Part shown: positions 26,184 through 35,576 of the stretch, one piece after another
Position numbering within the stretch: the first letter of the stretch is position 1
How the letters are laid out: each line of letters begins with the position of its first letter
Assembly: GCA_964472315.1 (NCBI GenBank)
Contig: CAYYJS010000006.1
Location: forward strand, 31,788 to 95,787
Origin: CAYYJS01 sp964472315
GTDB taxonomy: Bacteria > Verrucomicrobiota > Kiritimatiellia > UBA8416
Reading direction: 5' to 3'
Length of the DNA: 64,000 nt
Position numbers and translations under genes: made by a program
The notes under the pieces: generated by a model
Told to the model about the DNA's origin: nothing
Databases searched by the model: none
Seen by the model: the letters and a program-made list of their open reading frames with translations, nothing else

Positions 26184-27218
26184 ATGAAGCCCATCGGCGA
26201 ATTACTTGATCGTTTCCATAAGGCGCCCGCCGATATCGTCGGCATTGACCTTGGATGTTCGGGGGTAAAAGTCGTGCGTTTGCGACGAACCGGAACGGAC
26301 ATCCAACTCGTCGGCGCCGACATCCTGCCGGCCCTGGCCGGGTTGCCCGGGGTGGATGATGGCGTACCGGCGACGAATTCCGTCACCCTTCCCGCGCGTG
26401 TTCGGTCGCGCTGCGCGTCGCTGGCGGTGACGGGGCGGCATGCCGTCATCAAGCTGGTTTCGTTTCCCGGCGCGATCGGCGCGGACCTGGTCGACCGACT
26501 GCCGGAGAGCATGGGCATCAAGGATCCAGACGTTTACCGCATCTCGTATCGGGTCGTTACCGAGGGACATGGTCGCACCGAATCGCGCGTTCTCGCCGTG
26601 GCGCTTGCCGACGAGGAGGCGTCGGCGGCGATGGCGCAGTTCGGGTCCGGTCTCCCGGCCCCGTACTCGCTCGAGGTCTCGGCGCTGGCGTCCTTGACAA
26701 CGTTCCTCCACGGCTACGGAGAGGAATACGCCAACACATCGGTGGGCGTCATCGACTTCGGTGCGGCGGTCACGACCCTGACCATTCTAAGCAAGGGTGC
26801 CGTGGTGCTGATACGGCGTTTCGATTTTGGCATGCGCAATCTTGTGGCTCGTGTCCACGAACGTCTCGGCGTTTCCGAGGAAACGGCGCGCGAGATTGTC
26901 GCCGACGCCTCGTTCGACATCTCCGAAACGGTCACGGAGTTGCTGGGACCGGTGGTCAGTCAGTTCGTCCTGTCGCGCGATTTCGTCGAACGCCGCGAGA
27001 ACTGCCACATCAGCCGCTTTCATGCGGCAGGCGGACTGGCGACCTCGCGCGATGTCGTCGACGGGCTGGCGCGCGCGCTGGACGTCGAAATTGCGGATTG
27101 GGACCCGTTCCGCGGGCTGACCGTGATGCCGCAGGCGATCGACGACGCCGCGGCGGCTACGCGCTGGCGTCTCGCCGCCGCAACCGGGGCCGCGCTCGCC
27201 ACCGTGGGGGAATCGTGA
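26184..27218 (+). CDS. pilM: Type IV pilus assembly ATPase-like protein PilM
   Basis: 344 residues from the ATG at 26184 (MKPIGELLDRFHK); the frame is open upstream, but that part lies over the promoter. Actin-like fold: phosphate-1 motif VGIDLGCSGVKVVRL near the N-terminus and SVGVIDFGAAVTTLTIL as phosphate-2. PilM is a cytosolic ring protein that binds the PilN N-terminus and links the pilus motor to the PilNO frame. The next gene starts at a GTG overlapping the stop by 4 bp. Confidence 0.9.
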   Translation: MKPIGELLDRFHKAPADIVGIDLGCSGVKVVRLRRTGTDIQLVGADILPALAGLPGVDDGVPATNSVTLPARVRSRCASLAVTGRHAVIKLVSFPGAIGADLVDRLPESMGIKDPDVYRISYRVVTEGHGRTESRVLAVALADEEASAAMAQFGSGLPAPYSLEVSALASLTTFLHGYGEEYANTSVGVIDFGAAVTTLTILSKGAVVLIRRFDFGMRNLVARVHERLGVSEETAREIVADASFDISETVTELLGPVVSQFVLSRDFVERRENCHISRFHAAGGLATSRDVVDGLARALDVEIADWDPFRGLTVMPQAIDDAAAATRWRLAAATGAALATVGES

Positions 27219-27829
27219 ACCTGCGTGTCGATCTCATCTACCCGAACGAACAACGCAGCGGCGGGGCCGTCGCGCTCAAATCGGTCGTTCGGATCGGCTC
27301 CGTCGTGATCCCCTGCGTCCTCGTGTTGATCGTCGGTTGGTGGGTGCTGGGCATCGTCATGGCGCGCGGCGAGCTGAGCGTGATGGAGGAGCAATGGCGC
27401 ACCACCGAACTCCGGCAGCAGGTGGCCAAGCAGACGGCCAACGACCTGGGCGCCAACCGCAAGATCATTGCCGAAATCGAGGGGTGGAGCCATGCCGCCA
27501 TGCCGTGGCATCCGCAACTGATCGCACTGGTCGAGATCGTGCCGCCGGAAGTGCAGATCGTGAGCGCCACCGTCCTGCTGGACGAACCTGGGCGGGACGA
27601 AGCGCCCGCGCGCCGCTTCGCGCTCCGTATCGCCGGTCGCACGGGTTCGCCCCAGTCCAAAGATCTCATCGAGACGCTCCGAACCGACATCGAGAAGCAC
27701 GCCGCCTACACCAATGGACTCGATCACGTCGAAGTCGCACACTACGGGGCTGACGAATCCGATGGGGCCGGCCCGATGGACCGCGTGTTCGAAATCGAAG
27801 TCAGCTATGCGAAACGGGATTTCAAATGA
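27215..27829 (+). CDS. pilN: Type IV pilus inner-membrane alignment protein PilN
   Basis: 204 residues from a GTG at 27215. A short cytosolic N-terminus VNLRVDLIYPNEQR (the PilM-binding INLLP-like segment, here DLIYP), one membrane helix (about 30-50), a coiled coil (about 55-95) and a ferredoxin-like periplasmic domain with VEIVPPEVQIVSATV. With PilO it forms the periplasmic bridge to the secretin. Overlaps pilM and pilO by 4 bp each. Confidence 0.85.
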   Translation: MNLRVDLIYPNEQRSGGAVALKSVVRIGSVVIPCVLVLIVGWWVLGIVMARGELSVMEEQWRTTELRQQVAKQTANDLGANRKIIAEIEGWSHAAMPWHPQLIALVEIVPPEVQIVSATVLLDEPGRDEAPARRFALRIAGRTGSPQSKDLIETLRTDIEKHAAYTNGLDHVEVAHYGADESDGAGPMDRVFEIEVSYAKRDFK

Positions 27830-28500
27830 AGTTGCCCGCGGATAAGGCCGAACGCAACAAGTTGCTGGCCGTTGTGGTGATCTTGCTCGTAGCCTGCATC
27901 TACGTGGCGTATACGTTCGGACTGGGACCGTTGCTGAGCAACCGGAAGCGCGACGCCCAGCGGCGCGTCGAGCTGATCGACCTGCTCTGGCAGGCCGAAC
28001 GCGACATCGAGTTGCTGCCCCATAACCGCAAGACGAACCAGGACCTGGCCACCGCGATCCTGAAGGCTTCGGACGAGGAACAGCATGTGCTGCGCCCGAA
28101 CCTCGGCAACTACCTGCTCGTTGCCAAGGACACCATCCGAACGCACGCCGACCGTCTCGGCATCCGCCTTGGCACAGTCACCGAAACGGCGCCGCCGGTC
28201 GTGGCCCGCGCCCGCAAGACCGATGAGCCGGCGCCGGACTTGAAGACCGCGTTTGTCCCCTACACCGTAAACGTCACGCTGACGGAGGGGTTCCAGGCGG
28301 TGGCCCGTTTGGTGCGCGCGTTGGAGGAAGACAACCCTCTGCTATGCGTCACGCGACTGGATATCGTGGGGCAACCCGACAGATCGCCGCGGCAACACCT
28401 CATCAGTATGGATGTGACATGGCCGGTATGGGCGGACGAGACGGCGCCGGACCGTCTGCGCGAGCAACTGGATGACGAACCCCCGGGGACCGTACCATGA
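27826..28500 (+). CDS. pilO: Type IV pilus protein PilO-like
   Basis: 224 residues. One N-terminal membrane helix (about 10-28), a coiled coil (about 35-75) and a periplasmic ferredoxin-like domain with VNVTLTEGFQAVARLVRALEEDNPLLCV, which has the shape of PilO and GspM domains. Recognised by layout and position between PilN and PilP. Overlaps both neighbours by 4 bp. Confidence 0.82.
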   Translation: MKLPADKAERNKLLAVVVILLVACIYVAYTFGLGPLLSNRKRDAQRRVELIDLLWQAERDIELLPHNRKTNQDLATAILKASDEEQHVLRPNLGNYLLVAKDTIRTHADRLGIRLGTVTETAPPVVARARKTDEPAPDLKTAFVPYTVNVTLTEGFQAVARLVRALEEDNPLLCVTRLDIVGQPDRSPRQHLISMDVTWPVWADETAPDRLREQLDDEPPGTVP

Positions 28501-28949
28501 TGAGCCGCGCCCATCCTCTCGCCATGGCATGCGTGATTCTCACGGCTGCCGCGGCTCCGCGGCTGACAGGGCTCGCGGAAGATGCGCCTCCGGTGGCATC
28601 CCAGGCGGTCGTGCGTGTCGACGCTTGGATGCTGGAGAGAGATCCCTTCTGGCCGGTCGGGTACACACCGCCCAAGGAACCGGATCCGATCGAGACCAAA
28701 CGGGATCACATCCGCCAACGCATCGAATGGCCCCGTCTCGCGCTCAAGGGGCTGACGCATACGACCGGGGGACGGTATCTTGCCATCATCGACGGTATCG
28801 GTGTCGCGGAGGCCGGCGACGTGGTTTCGGTCGAGCGCGCCCGACTGACGTACCGCTGGCGCATCGATGAGATCACGCGGCGCGGCATCCGGGCCACACG
28901 GCTCGATGTGCGGGAGGTCAACCCACCCTTGCAGACAGACCCGGAATAG
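28497..28949 (+). CDS. PilP/GspC-like periplasmic protein
   Basis: 150 residues. An N-terminal export signal (about 1-24, hydrophobic, ending AAAAP) precedes a disordered stretch with RDPFWPVGY, the WPVG-like start of many PilP/GspC-type proteins. A small beta domain follows (LALKGLTHTTGGRYLAIIDG...VVSVERARLTYRWRIDEIT) as in the HR domain that binds the secretin. No PilP lipobox is seen. Function inferred from fold pattern and from position before the secretin. Confidence 0.72.
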   Translation: MMSRAHPLAMACVILTAAAAPRLTGLAEDAPPVASQAVVRVDAWMLERDPFWPVGYTPPKEPDPIETKRDHIRQRIEWPRLALKGLTHTTGGRYLAIIDGIGVAEAGDVVSVERARLTYRWRIDEITRRGIRATRLDVREVNPPLQTDPE

Positions 28950-29021
28950 GATAGGTTCATCCCCGGTTACCCGGATGGCGCGCATGCTCCGGCGACCGGG
29001 TCACAACTTGGAGTGCCGTCT

Positions 29022-30869
29022 ATGACCGAACAGCGTCTTTGCGTATTGTTTCTCGCGTGCCTGGCGTTGGCGACTCCGGCCTCAAGATCGCCGGCGCAAC
29101 AAGTCACGCCGGCGACCGACGCCGCCGCGGCGACCACAAATGTAACCGAATATATCGAACTGCCGGCCGATGACGAGATCGCGCCGGAAGCGGGCCAACC
29201 CGAAGGCGAGGCGTCCAACCTGATCAGCATTTCACTCGACGATGTCGAGATGCTCGACGTGGTACGCATGTTCAGCCGCATCAGCGGTGCCAACATCATC
29301 GCCACGCCATCCAACCTGACCGCGCGCGTCACCGCCAATCTCGATGGCGTCGAATGGAGACCGGCACTGACGTCCATCCTGAGCATGCACAACCTCGCGC
29401 TCGTGGAGAAGACCCCCGGTTCAGGCGTCTACAGCATCGTCGACCGCCTGCCGGATGCGCCGGAACCGCTGGTTGTCCGGACGATCTTCCTGAAATACAC
29501 CACCGTGTCCGACGTCGTCCCCGTCATCCAGGCCATGCTGCCGGAGAACGGCTCGGTCTCGACCTTCCCCTCGCGCAGCGCCATCGTCGTCCGCAGCACC
29601 GAAGCCAATCTCGACGAGATCGACCATGTCGTCGAGGCCATCGACATTCAGAGCAAGCAGGTCTGCATCGAAACCCAGTTCATGGAACTGACGGATGCGG
29701 CCAGCAAACAGATTGGCATTCGCTGGGATTCGCTTGAGGAGTTCAACGTGGGCTTCCAGGCGGGCCCCTTCGTCTCCCAGGAAACGCTGAGCCGCGACAA
29801 GACACGCAATGACACGTTGAAGCAAACCGATACGCGAACCCGGAACGATACCGTCGACAAGCTGTACGACGAGCACAACCGGCAGTACCAGGTGGAATCG
29901 GTCGAGATCATCGAACGTCCCGACGGGTCATTTGTGGAGACCACCAAGACCGATCCGACGCGCCGGATCGCGGATACCATTCAACTGTCGCGCGAGAATG
30001 CCTCGTCCATCGGCGACAGCTTCGCCCGCAGCATCAGCGAGAGCAAGGCCGCCATCCTCGACGTCGATAGCCTGAATCTGGTGCTCAGCGCCTTGAAGAA
30101 GACCGATGGCGTCAGCATCATCTCGAACCCGAAGATGATTGTCACCAGCGGTACCACGAATGCATTTTTCCGTGTCGGCCAGCGCGAGCCGATCATCAAG
30201 ACGACGATCAAGCGCGGCACGACCGACAGTCCCGGCGACGAGGTCACCGCGAACTTGGATACGGATACGAATACGGACGATATCCGGGACGGCTACCTGC
30301 ACACCGGCATCGAACTGAAGGTCGTCCCAACCGTCAAGACCGATCAGTTGATCGAAGCCGAGATCACGCCATCGCTGCGCCGCAAAGTGGACGACAAGAC
30401 CGTCGAAGGCAACTCGTGGCCCGTCATCTCGGTCAAGGAGATCAAGACCCTCTTTACGCTGAAGAACGCCCAGACCGTCGCCATCGGCGGACTGACCGAT
30501 ACCGTCAATGACAAGAAGGTCAGCAAGATACCGCTCCTGGGCGACATCCCATTGATCGGCAAGTACCTGTTCTCGCACACCAAGGATGTCGAGAGCCAGG
30601 TGGAAACCATCATTTTCGTGTCGCTGTCGCTCGCCGACCCGGCCGTCCTTCCGGAAAACCTCGGCATCCCCGACCATGCGGAACTGATCCACAAGCAGTT
30701 GATTCACTCATCCGTTCGCAAGGCCAAGGTTGCGGACGAAGTGCGCCGCATCAACGAAGCCACCCAACAGCATGCCGCCAAGGACCGCGCGGAAACGCCG
30801 GCCAGCCCAGCCATTCCGATCGACCCGACCAGCCCGGCCATTCCGACCAGCCCGATCGAGAGGAGGTAG
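29022..30869 (+). CDS. pilQ: Outer-membrane secretin (PilQ/GspD family)
   Basis: About 615 residues from the ATG at 29022, which has GGAG 8 nt upstream; a GTG at 29013 is in frame but overlaps that site. A signal peptide is followed by an N0/STN-like domain (ISLDDVEMLDVVRMFSRISGANI), a secretin N domain (VSDVVPVIQAMLPENGSV), and the C-terminal secretin barrel with VAIGGLTD and KIPLLGDIPLIGKYLF. Between them is a charged insert (about 255-320). The AMIN domains of classic PilQ are absent, so it is closer to GspD in build. The last 30 residues hold a repeated SPAIP motif. The chain forms the pilus exit pore. Confidence 0.88.
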   Translation: MTEQRLCVLFLACLALATPASRSPAQQVTPATDAAAATTNVTEYIELPADDEIAPEAGQPEGEASNLISISLDDVEMLDVVRMFSRISGANIIATPSNLTARVTANLDGVEWRPALTSILSMHNLALVEKTPGSGVYSIVDRLPDAPEPLVVRTIFLKYTTVSDVVPVIQAMLPENGSVSTFPSRSAIVVRSTEANLDEIDHVVEAIDIQSKQVCIETQFMELTDAASKQIGIRWDSLEEFNVGFQAGPFVSQETLSRDKTRNDTLKQTDTRTRNDTVDKLYDEHNRQYQVESVEIIERPDGSFVETTKTDPTRRIADTIQLSRENASSIGDSFARSISESKAAILDVDSLNLVLSALKKTDGVSIISNPKMIVTSGTTNAFFRVGQREPIIKTTIKRGTTDSPGDEVTANLDTDTNTDDIRDGYLHTGIELKVVPTVKTDQLIEAEITPSLRRKVDDKTVEGNSWPVISVKEIKTLFTLKNAQTVAIGGLTDTVNDKKVSKIPLLGDIPLIGKYLFSHTKDVESQVETIIFVSLSLADPAVLPENLGIPDHAELIHKQLIHSSVRKAKVADEVRRINEATQQHAAKDRAETPASPAIPIDPTSPAIPTSPIERR

Positions 30870-30872
30870 CCG

Positions 30873-32567
30873 GTGTCGGTACGGCTGCTCCCAAAGGAAG
30901 GCTGGCGCTATGCGGCGCTGCTCGTGTTGCTGTTCGCGATCGCGGCCGTCGCCACACGCGAAGTGATTCGCTACATCGAGACGCGCATCCCGGCGCAGGA
31001 GATTCTGGCGGCGTCGGCGATCGTGGCGAGTCTGACGCTCGGACTCATGCTGATCGCGGGCGCCTTCGGGCTGTGGGCCATCCGGTTTTCCGCCGAAGCC
31101 GAGAGCATCCGGCGTATCGGCGGCCTTGTCGACCACATGCACTACATTCGGGACGGCGTCATTGCCGTCAACCGGCACGGTATCATCAGCGGCGTCAACC
31201 CGGCCGCCACCGACCTTTTTGGTGACGAAATCCGGCATGGACAACCGATCGAGGTGGCGTTCCCCACCCTTACGGAGAATGACTGTCGGGTTCTGCGGGA
31301 CGAGCATGAGCCCTGCGAGGTCGAGCGGGACGTCTCTGTCCATGACACCCGCCGGTCCCTGCGTTTCCGGTCCCAACCGGCGCAAGGCACGACGATCATC
31401 CTGATCAGCGACATCACCCATATGGTCAATGACCGCCTGCGCCGCCGGCAGAATGCCTATCTGCAACTACTCGGCCATATCGCGCGCGGCGTCGCGAACG
31501 ATTTCAACGATCTCCTTTGCGGCATATCCGGACACGCCGCCATTATCCGACGTTCACCAAAGGCGGTGGACCAGGTGATCCTGTCGGCTGCCAGTATCGA
31601 ATCGGGCGCCGAACGCGGCTTGCGCCTGGCCGGTCACCTCATCGAACTGGCCGCCGCGGGCAAGCACTCGCACGCGACGGCGTACCTCGACAAACACGTG
31701 CGCGGCGCCATGGCGCTGCTCGGCGACGGTCTGGAACCCGATTGGACGATCGAACTCGACATCGGCGACACCTTGCCCCCCGTCGGCCTGTCCGGACCGC
31801 AGGTGGAACAGGTCGTTCACAGTCTCGGCCTCCTGGCAACCGACGTGGCGGCCTCCGTGCGACGACTGACGGTTCTGGTTCGGCCGTCATCGGATACCGG
31901 GCTGACCGCCGGCACGCCGACGACGGCCGTCGTCGTCATCCTCGCCACCGTTCCACGTGACCGCCTGGACACGATCGATGCCGCGTCGCTCAAACCGCCC
32001 GAAGAAGCCGGCGTACTCGAATCGGTCGTGGCCGCCATGCTGAGTGAAGCCGATGGCCAACTGGAAGTCGTCAGACCCGCGCACAACATGATCGTCTACC
32101 GTGTGCGGCTCCCGCATGCCACCGATCTCGTACCCGACGCGCAGGACGACTTCCCCGAGGAATTGGCCGCCTACATGGCCGACTGGCGTCTGCTCATCGC
32201 CGGACCGCCACACCGGTATGGGCGTCTCGCCGCGGCACTGTCCTCGTCAGGGCCGGTTGTCGAGACGGCCAACGACATCGCGACGGCCCTCGCGCGCGTG
32301 GAGCGGGCCGAGAATCTGGCGGCCATCCTCGTGGATCGGGAGATTCTCGGCACCGAGGCCGATGGCCTGCTGCGCGCGATCGCGAAGCTGTGCCCCGCGG
32401 CCGGTATTGTGGTGCTTTCGGCCGGCTCGGGCGAAACACCGTCGACGTCCGCCCCTTTGGGGGAACTGCGTGGCGTGGTGACGGCCGATGCCGATGCGCC
32501 CATCGCCCACCTGCGCCGCCTGATCATCGAGGCGCGAACGATTGCCACGCGGCGCGTGCAGGGCTGA
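30873..32567 (+). CDS. Pseudo-histidine-kinase with degenerate DHp, ATPase and receiver domains
   Basis: 564 residues from a GTG with GAGGAGG close upstream, 3 bp after the secretin. Two membrane helices (about 15-30 and 45-70), a PAS domain (about 85-190), then the DHp box reads RGVANDFNDLL, with Asn at 209 where kinases have the phosphorylated His (AHDFNNLL). The following ATPase-like region lacks the N-box Asn and the DxGxG box. The C-terminal 120 residues look like a receiver fold with weak acidic pocket. Everything needed for phosphotransfer seems lost while the length is kept, so it probably acts as a scaffold or sensor for the pilus machine. Confidence 0.75.
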   Translation: MSVRLLPKEGWRYAALLVLLFAIAAVATREVIRYIETRIPAQEILAASAIVASLTLGLMLIAGAFGLWAIRFSAEAESIRRIGGLVDHMHYIRDGVIAVNRHGIISGVNPAATDLFGDEIRHGQPIEVAFPTLTENDCRVLRDEHEPCEVERDVSVHDTRRSLRFRSQPAQGTTIILISDITHMVNDRLRRRQNAYLQLLGHIARGVANDFNDLLCGISGHAAIIRRSPKAVDQVILSAASIESGAERGLRLAGHLIELAAAGKHSHATAYLDKHVRGAMALLGDGLEPDWTIELDIGDTLPPVGLSGPQVEQVVHSLGLLATDVAASVRRLTVLVRPSSDTGLTAGTPTTAVVVILATVPRDRLDTIDAASLKPPEEAGVLESVVAAMLSEADGQLEVVRPAHNMIVYRVRLPHATDLVPDAQDDFPEELAAYMADWRLLIAGPPHRYGRLAAALSSSGPVVETANDIATALARVERAENLAAILVDREILGTEADGLLRAIAKLCPAAGIVVLSAGSGETPSTSAPLGELRGVVTADADAPIAHLRRLIIEARTIATRRVQG

Positions 32568-32584
32568 CGCCGCCGCGGGCCATA

Positions 32585-33451
32585 TCAGACGTCGGGCGGC
32601 ACGGCCGCAAGGTTGTCGATGAGCCGCGTCCGCCCAAGGCGAACCGCCAGGGCCATGCGGATGGGGCCGTCGACCGTAACCACCGGCTGCAGCGTTTCCT
32701 GATCGACACCTGCCACATAGTCGACGATCGCCGACGGCGCCTCACGCTTCAGCCGGTCGCGAATCGCCTCCTCCACGACCGCCCAGCGACGTTCTCCGTC
32801 CCGTTCGACAAGCGCACGCGCGGCTTCCAGCGCGTGAATCAGCGCCACGGCTTCACGGCGGTCCGACCCCGAGAGATAAACGTTGCGGGAACTCAACGCC
32901 AGTCCATCCGGCTCGCGCACGGTCGGCGCTACGACCACCGTGATGGGGAAATTGAGGTCCCTGACCATCCGCCGGACAAGACATGCCTGCTGAACGTCTT
33001 TCTGCCCGAATACGGCCACGTCCGGCAGCACGATGTTGAACAATTTGGCGACAACCGTAAGGACCCCGCGAAAGTGCCCGGGGCGGAAAGCGCCGCACAA
33101 CCCCAGCGACAACGTCGATTCATCCACCACGACACTCGCGTCCGAGGCATACATGTCGGACGACTCCGGTAGGAACACGGCGTCCACACCGGCCTCGCGA
33201 CAAAGCGCCAGATCGCGGGGAAGATCGCGCGGGTAAGTCGTCAGATCCTCGCGGGGACCGAACTGCGTCGGATTGACGAAGATGCTGACGACAATCCGGT
33301 CGCCGTGCTCGCGCGCGACGCGGATGAGGGAGATGTGCCCTTCATGGAGGAATCCCATCGTGGGCACGAAGGCAATGAGGCGCCCGTCGCCGTGCCAACG
33401 CCGCGACAATGCCTGCATCGCCCGGGGATGGCGAACGACTTCCATGGTCAT
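32585..33451 (-). CDS. panC: Pantothenate synthetase
   Basis: 288 residues. Nucleotidyltransferase fold with FVPTMGFLHEGHISLI (HIGH-like motif) and the second signature region SSRNVYLS (KMSKS-like). It joins pantoate and beta-alanine with ATP in coenzyme A synthesis. The ATG overlaps the stop of the hybrid kinase gene by 2 bp, so the two are in one transcript, an odd pairing. Its end is 18 bp from the end of the opposing pseudo-kinase gene. Confidence 0.95.
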   Translation of the reverse strand: MTMEVVRHPRAMQALSRRWHGDGRLIAFVPTMGFLHEGHISLIRVAREHGDRIVVSIFVNPTQFGPREDLTTYPRDLPRDLALCREAGVDAVFLPESSDMYASDASVVVDESTLSLGLCGAFRPGHFRGVLTVVAKLFNIVLPDVAVFGQKDVQQACLVRRMVRDLNFPITVVVAPTVREPDGLALSSRNVYLSGSDRREAVALIHALEAARALVERDGERRWAVVEEAIRDRLKREAPSAIVDYVAGVDQETLQPVVTVDGPIRMALAVRLGRTRLIDNLAAVPPDV

Positions 33452-34698
33452 ACGTGCAGGCCTGACTTGACCGCCCCGACGAGCTGCGCGCCCGTTACCG
33501 GCTTGAGCAGCAATTCGTGCCGGTTGCCGCCATCCACGATGCGCCGGACACCGTCAGGCGGCGCATACCCGGTGCAGAAAATGACGACGGGCATCTCCCA
33601 CCCGTTATCTTTGCACTCCCGCTCGATCTCGCGAAAGGCGGTCTGGCCATCCATCACCGGCATGTGCAGGTCCATGACAATCACGTCGTGGCGCCGCGCC
33701 TTGAACTGCGCGACGGCCTCCTGCCCGTTGCGGGCCTCGTCGATATCCACGCCCTGCATGGCCGAAGCGATCATCATGTGGAACAACTGCACGATCACGC
33801 GCTCATCGTCGCACACCATGATTCGCCGTTTGTCGCCGCCTGTCGCGGCGCCTGCGGCAGCCGCGTCTGTACGGGCGTCGCCGCTCACGGACGTCGGCGG
33901 CGTCGCGCCGGCCATGGGCGTCTCCGGCAGATACACGGTGAACGTCGAGCCGCGCCCCGAGCTCCGCACCGTCACATGCCCGCCGGCATCCCGCAGCAGG
34001 GCGTAGAGCGTGGCAAGTCCCAGCCCCGCGCCCCGCACGGCGCGACCGCGACGCGTCGTATAGAACGGATCGAAGATCCTGCCGCGCACCTCGTCGGGGA
34101 TACCTTCGCCCGTATCGGCCACGACCAGCACCGCGTAGCGCCCCGGCTGAACGCACCCCGTCTCGGCCACAATCGGCGCGGTGACGACCGCGCCGCGCAC
34201 CGACACCGTCAGGCGACCTCCGCGCGGCATGGCATCGCACGCATTCGCAAGGAGAACCGAGGCGATCGTCGACACTTGCGTCACGCCAAGCGACCGGATC
34301 GCGGGAGGATCGTCGTCGATCGCGAGGGTCATCGCGACCCCCTGCTCGCGCGCACGAGCCCCGACCGCATCGACCGCGTCCCGCACGGCGCCCGCGACCG
34401 CGATGGGGTCCTTGGGCGGCACCGATACAAGGGCAAACCGCGCGAGCTGGTTGGTGACATGCGCCAGATCGTTCGCGGTCCGCTCCATCACATCGAGCAA
34501 CTCACGCGACCCGGCACCCGGCGGAAGATCCCTCCGCACAAGCTGGGGGTAAGCCAACAGCGGGGTCAGAAGGTTGTTTAGATCGTGCGAGACGCGCCCC
34601 GCGACATGGCGCACCGCCGCCATGCATTCCGGCTCCAGAAAACGAGATCGGCTGCAGTCCCTGTCTGACACAACAGACTCCCATCGCGCGCCATCCAC
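33448..34698 (-). CDS. Hybrid histidine kinase with C-terminal receiver domain
   Basis: 416 residues, soluble. The DHp domain has RVSHDLNNLLTP (His at 38), the ATPase domain has an N-box (LLANACDAMP), DTGEGIP (G1) and GAGLGLATLYALLRDAGG (G2), and the receiver has CDDE and VMDLHMPVMDG with the phospho-acceptor Asp. No sensor domain is seen before the DHp, so input probably comes through a partner; the PAS-DHp or pseudo-kinase proteins nearby are candidates. The start fits the promoter 26 bp upstream; an inner ATG at 34623 would still keep the domain. Confidence 0.87.
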   Translation of the reverse strand: MDGARWESVVSDRDCSRSRFLEPECMAAVRHVAGRVSHDLNNLLTPLLAYPQLVRRDLPPGAGSRELLDVMERTANDLAHVTNQLARFALVSVPPKDPIAVAGAVRDAVDAVGARAREQGVAMTLAIDDDPPAIRSLGVTQVSTIASVLLANACDAMPRGGRLTVSVRGAVVTAPIVAETGCVQPGRYAVLVVADTGEGIPDEVRGRIFDPFYTTRRGRAVRGAGLGLATLYALLRDAGGHVTVRSSGRGSTFTVYLPETPMAGATPPTSVSGDARTDAAAAGAATGGDKRRIMVCDDERVIVQLFHMMIASAMQGVDIDEARNGQEAVAQFKARRHDVIVMDLHMPVMDGQTAFREIERECKDNGWEMPVVIFCTGYAPPDGVRRIVDGGNRHELLLKPVTGAQLVGAVKSGLHV

Positions 34699-34723
34699 GC
34701 GTCACGGCGCAACGTTTCATGTG

Positions 34724-34752
34724 AATATAGCAGGCTCCGCACCACACCTCAA
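34724..34752 (-). promoter_or_regulatory. Sigma70-type promoter of the hybrid kinase and panC
   Basis: On the minus strand: -35 TTGAGG (34752-34747), 17-bp spacer, -10 TATATT (34729-34724) preceded by TGC (extended -10). Transcription would begin near 34717, about 20 nt before the kinase ATG. Confidence 0.65.
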
Positions 34753-34788
34753 TACCAAAACCCGCGACCTGCCGTCTTGCTTGCCGTC

Positions 34789-34817
34789 TTGCTTTGTACG
34801 CGCGGTCGTCATACAGT
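34789..34817 (+). promoter_or_regulatory. Sigma70-type promoter of pyrF
   Basis: -35 TTGCTT (34789-34794), 17-bp spacer, -10 TACAGT (34812-34817). Transcription would start near 34824, about 42 nt before the pyrF ATG. It is back to back with the kinase promoter. Confidence 0.55.
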
Positions 34818-34865
34818 CCAGGGCGCGATTGTGTGCATAGCGAACCCAATGGGGGAAGAACCGTG

Positions 34866-35558
34866 ATGAAGCCCGAACTGATTGTCGCGCTGGATGTCCC
34901 TTCACCCGACGACGTCCGTCCCATCGTCGAGCACATGCCCGCCGAAATCACATTCTACAAGGTTGGACTCGAGCTTTTCACGGCCGGGGGCCCCCCGGTG
35001 TTCCGGCCCCTGCTCGCCGCAGGCAAACGCGTGTTCCTCGACCTCAAACTGCATGACATCCCGCGGACGGTCGCACGCGCGGTCGGCGCCGCTGCCCGCC
35101 ACGGGGTATCCATGTTGACGGTCCACGCCGGCGGGGGGCGGGCCATGCTGGTCGCGGCCGCGGCCGCGGCCGCCGATGCGGGTCCCGGCGCGCCGAAGCT
35201 CGTCGCCGTGACCACCCTCACGAGCCTGGACCAGAACGATCTGACGGAGCTCGGCATCGCCCGCGGTCTTGTCGAACATACGCACGCCCTCGGGGCGCTG
35301 GCCATCGACTGCGGTATCGACGGGCTCGTCTGCTCGCCTCTCGAAGTCGGTGCGTTTCGCCAACGTCTCGGCCCGGGGCCCCTGCTGGTAACACCCGGCG
35401 TACGCCCCGCCGGATCGAACGTGGGCGATCAGAAACGCATCGCCACACCACGCATGGCCGTCGCCGCCGGGGCATCCCATCTGGTCATCGGACGCCCGAT
35501 TCTGGATGCCGAAGACCCCGGCGCGGCCGCGCTCGCGATTCTCCAGGAAATAGAATAG
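34866..35558 (+). CDS. pyrF: Orotidine 5'-phosphate decarboxylase
   Basis: 230 residues from the ATG at 34866 (MKPELIVALDVP); the upstream extension of the frame crosses the promoter. Active-site signature FLDLKLHDIPRTV holds the Asp-Lys-Asp catalytic residues. The C-terminal phosphate site is visible in TPGVRP and LVIGRPI. It makes UMP from OMP, the last step of pyrimidine synthesis. Normal length for the group I bacterial form. Confidence 0.95.
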   Translation: MKPELIVALDVPSPDDVRPIVEHMPAEITFYKVGLELFTAGGPPVFRPLLAAGKRVFLDLKLHDIPRTVARAVGAAARHGVSMLTVHAGGGRAMLVAAAAAAADAGPGAPKLVAVTTLTSLDQNDLTELGIARGLVEHTHALGALAIDCGIDGLVCSPLEVGAFRQRLGPGPLLVTPGVRPAGSNVGDQKRIATPRMAVAAGASHLVIGRPILDAEDPGAAALAILQEIE

Positions 35559-35576
35559 ATGAAAGGATGATCCGCC

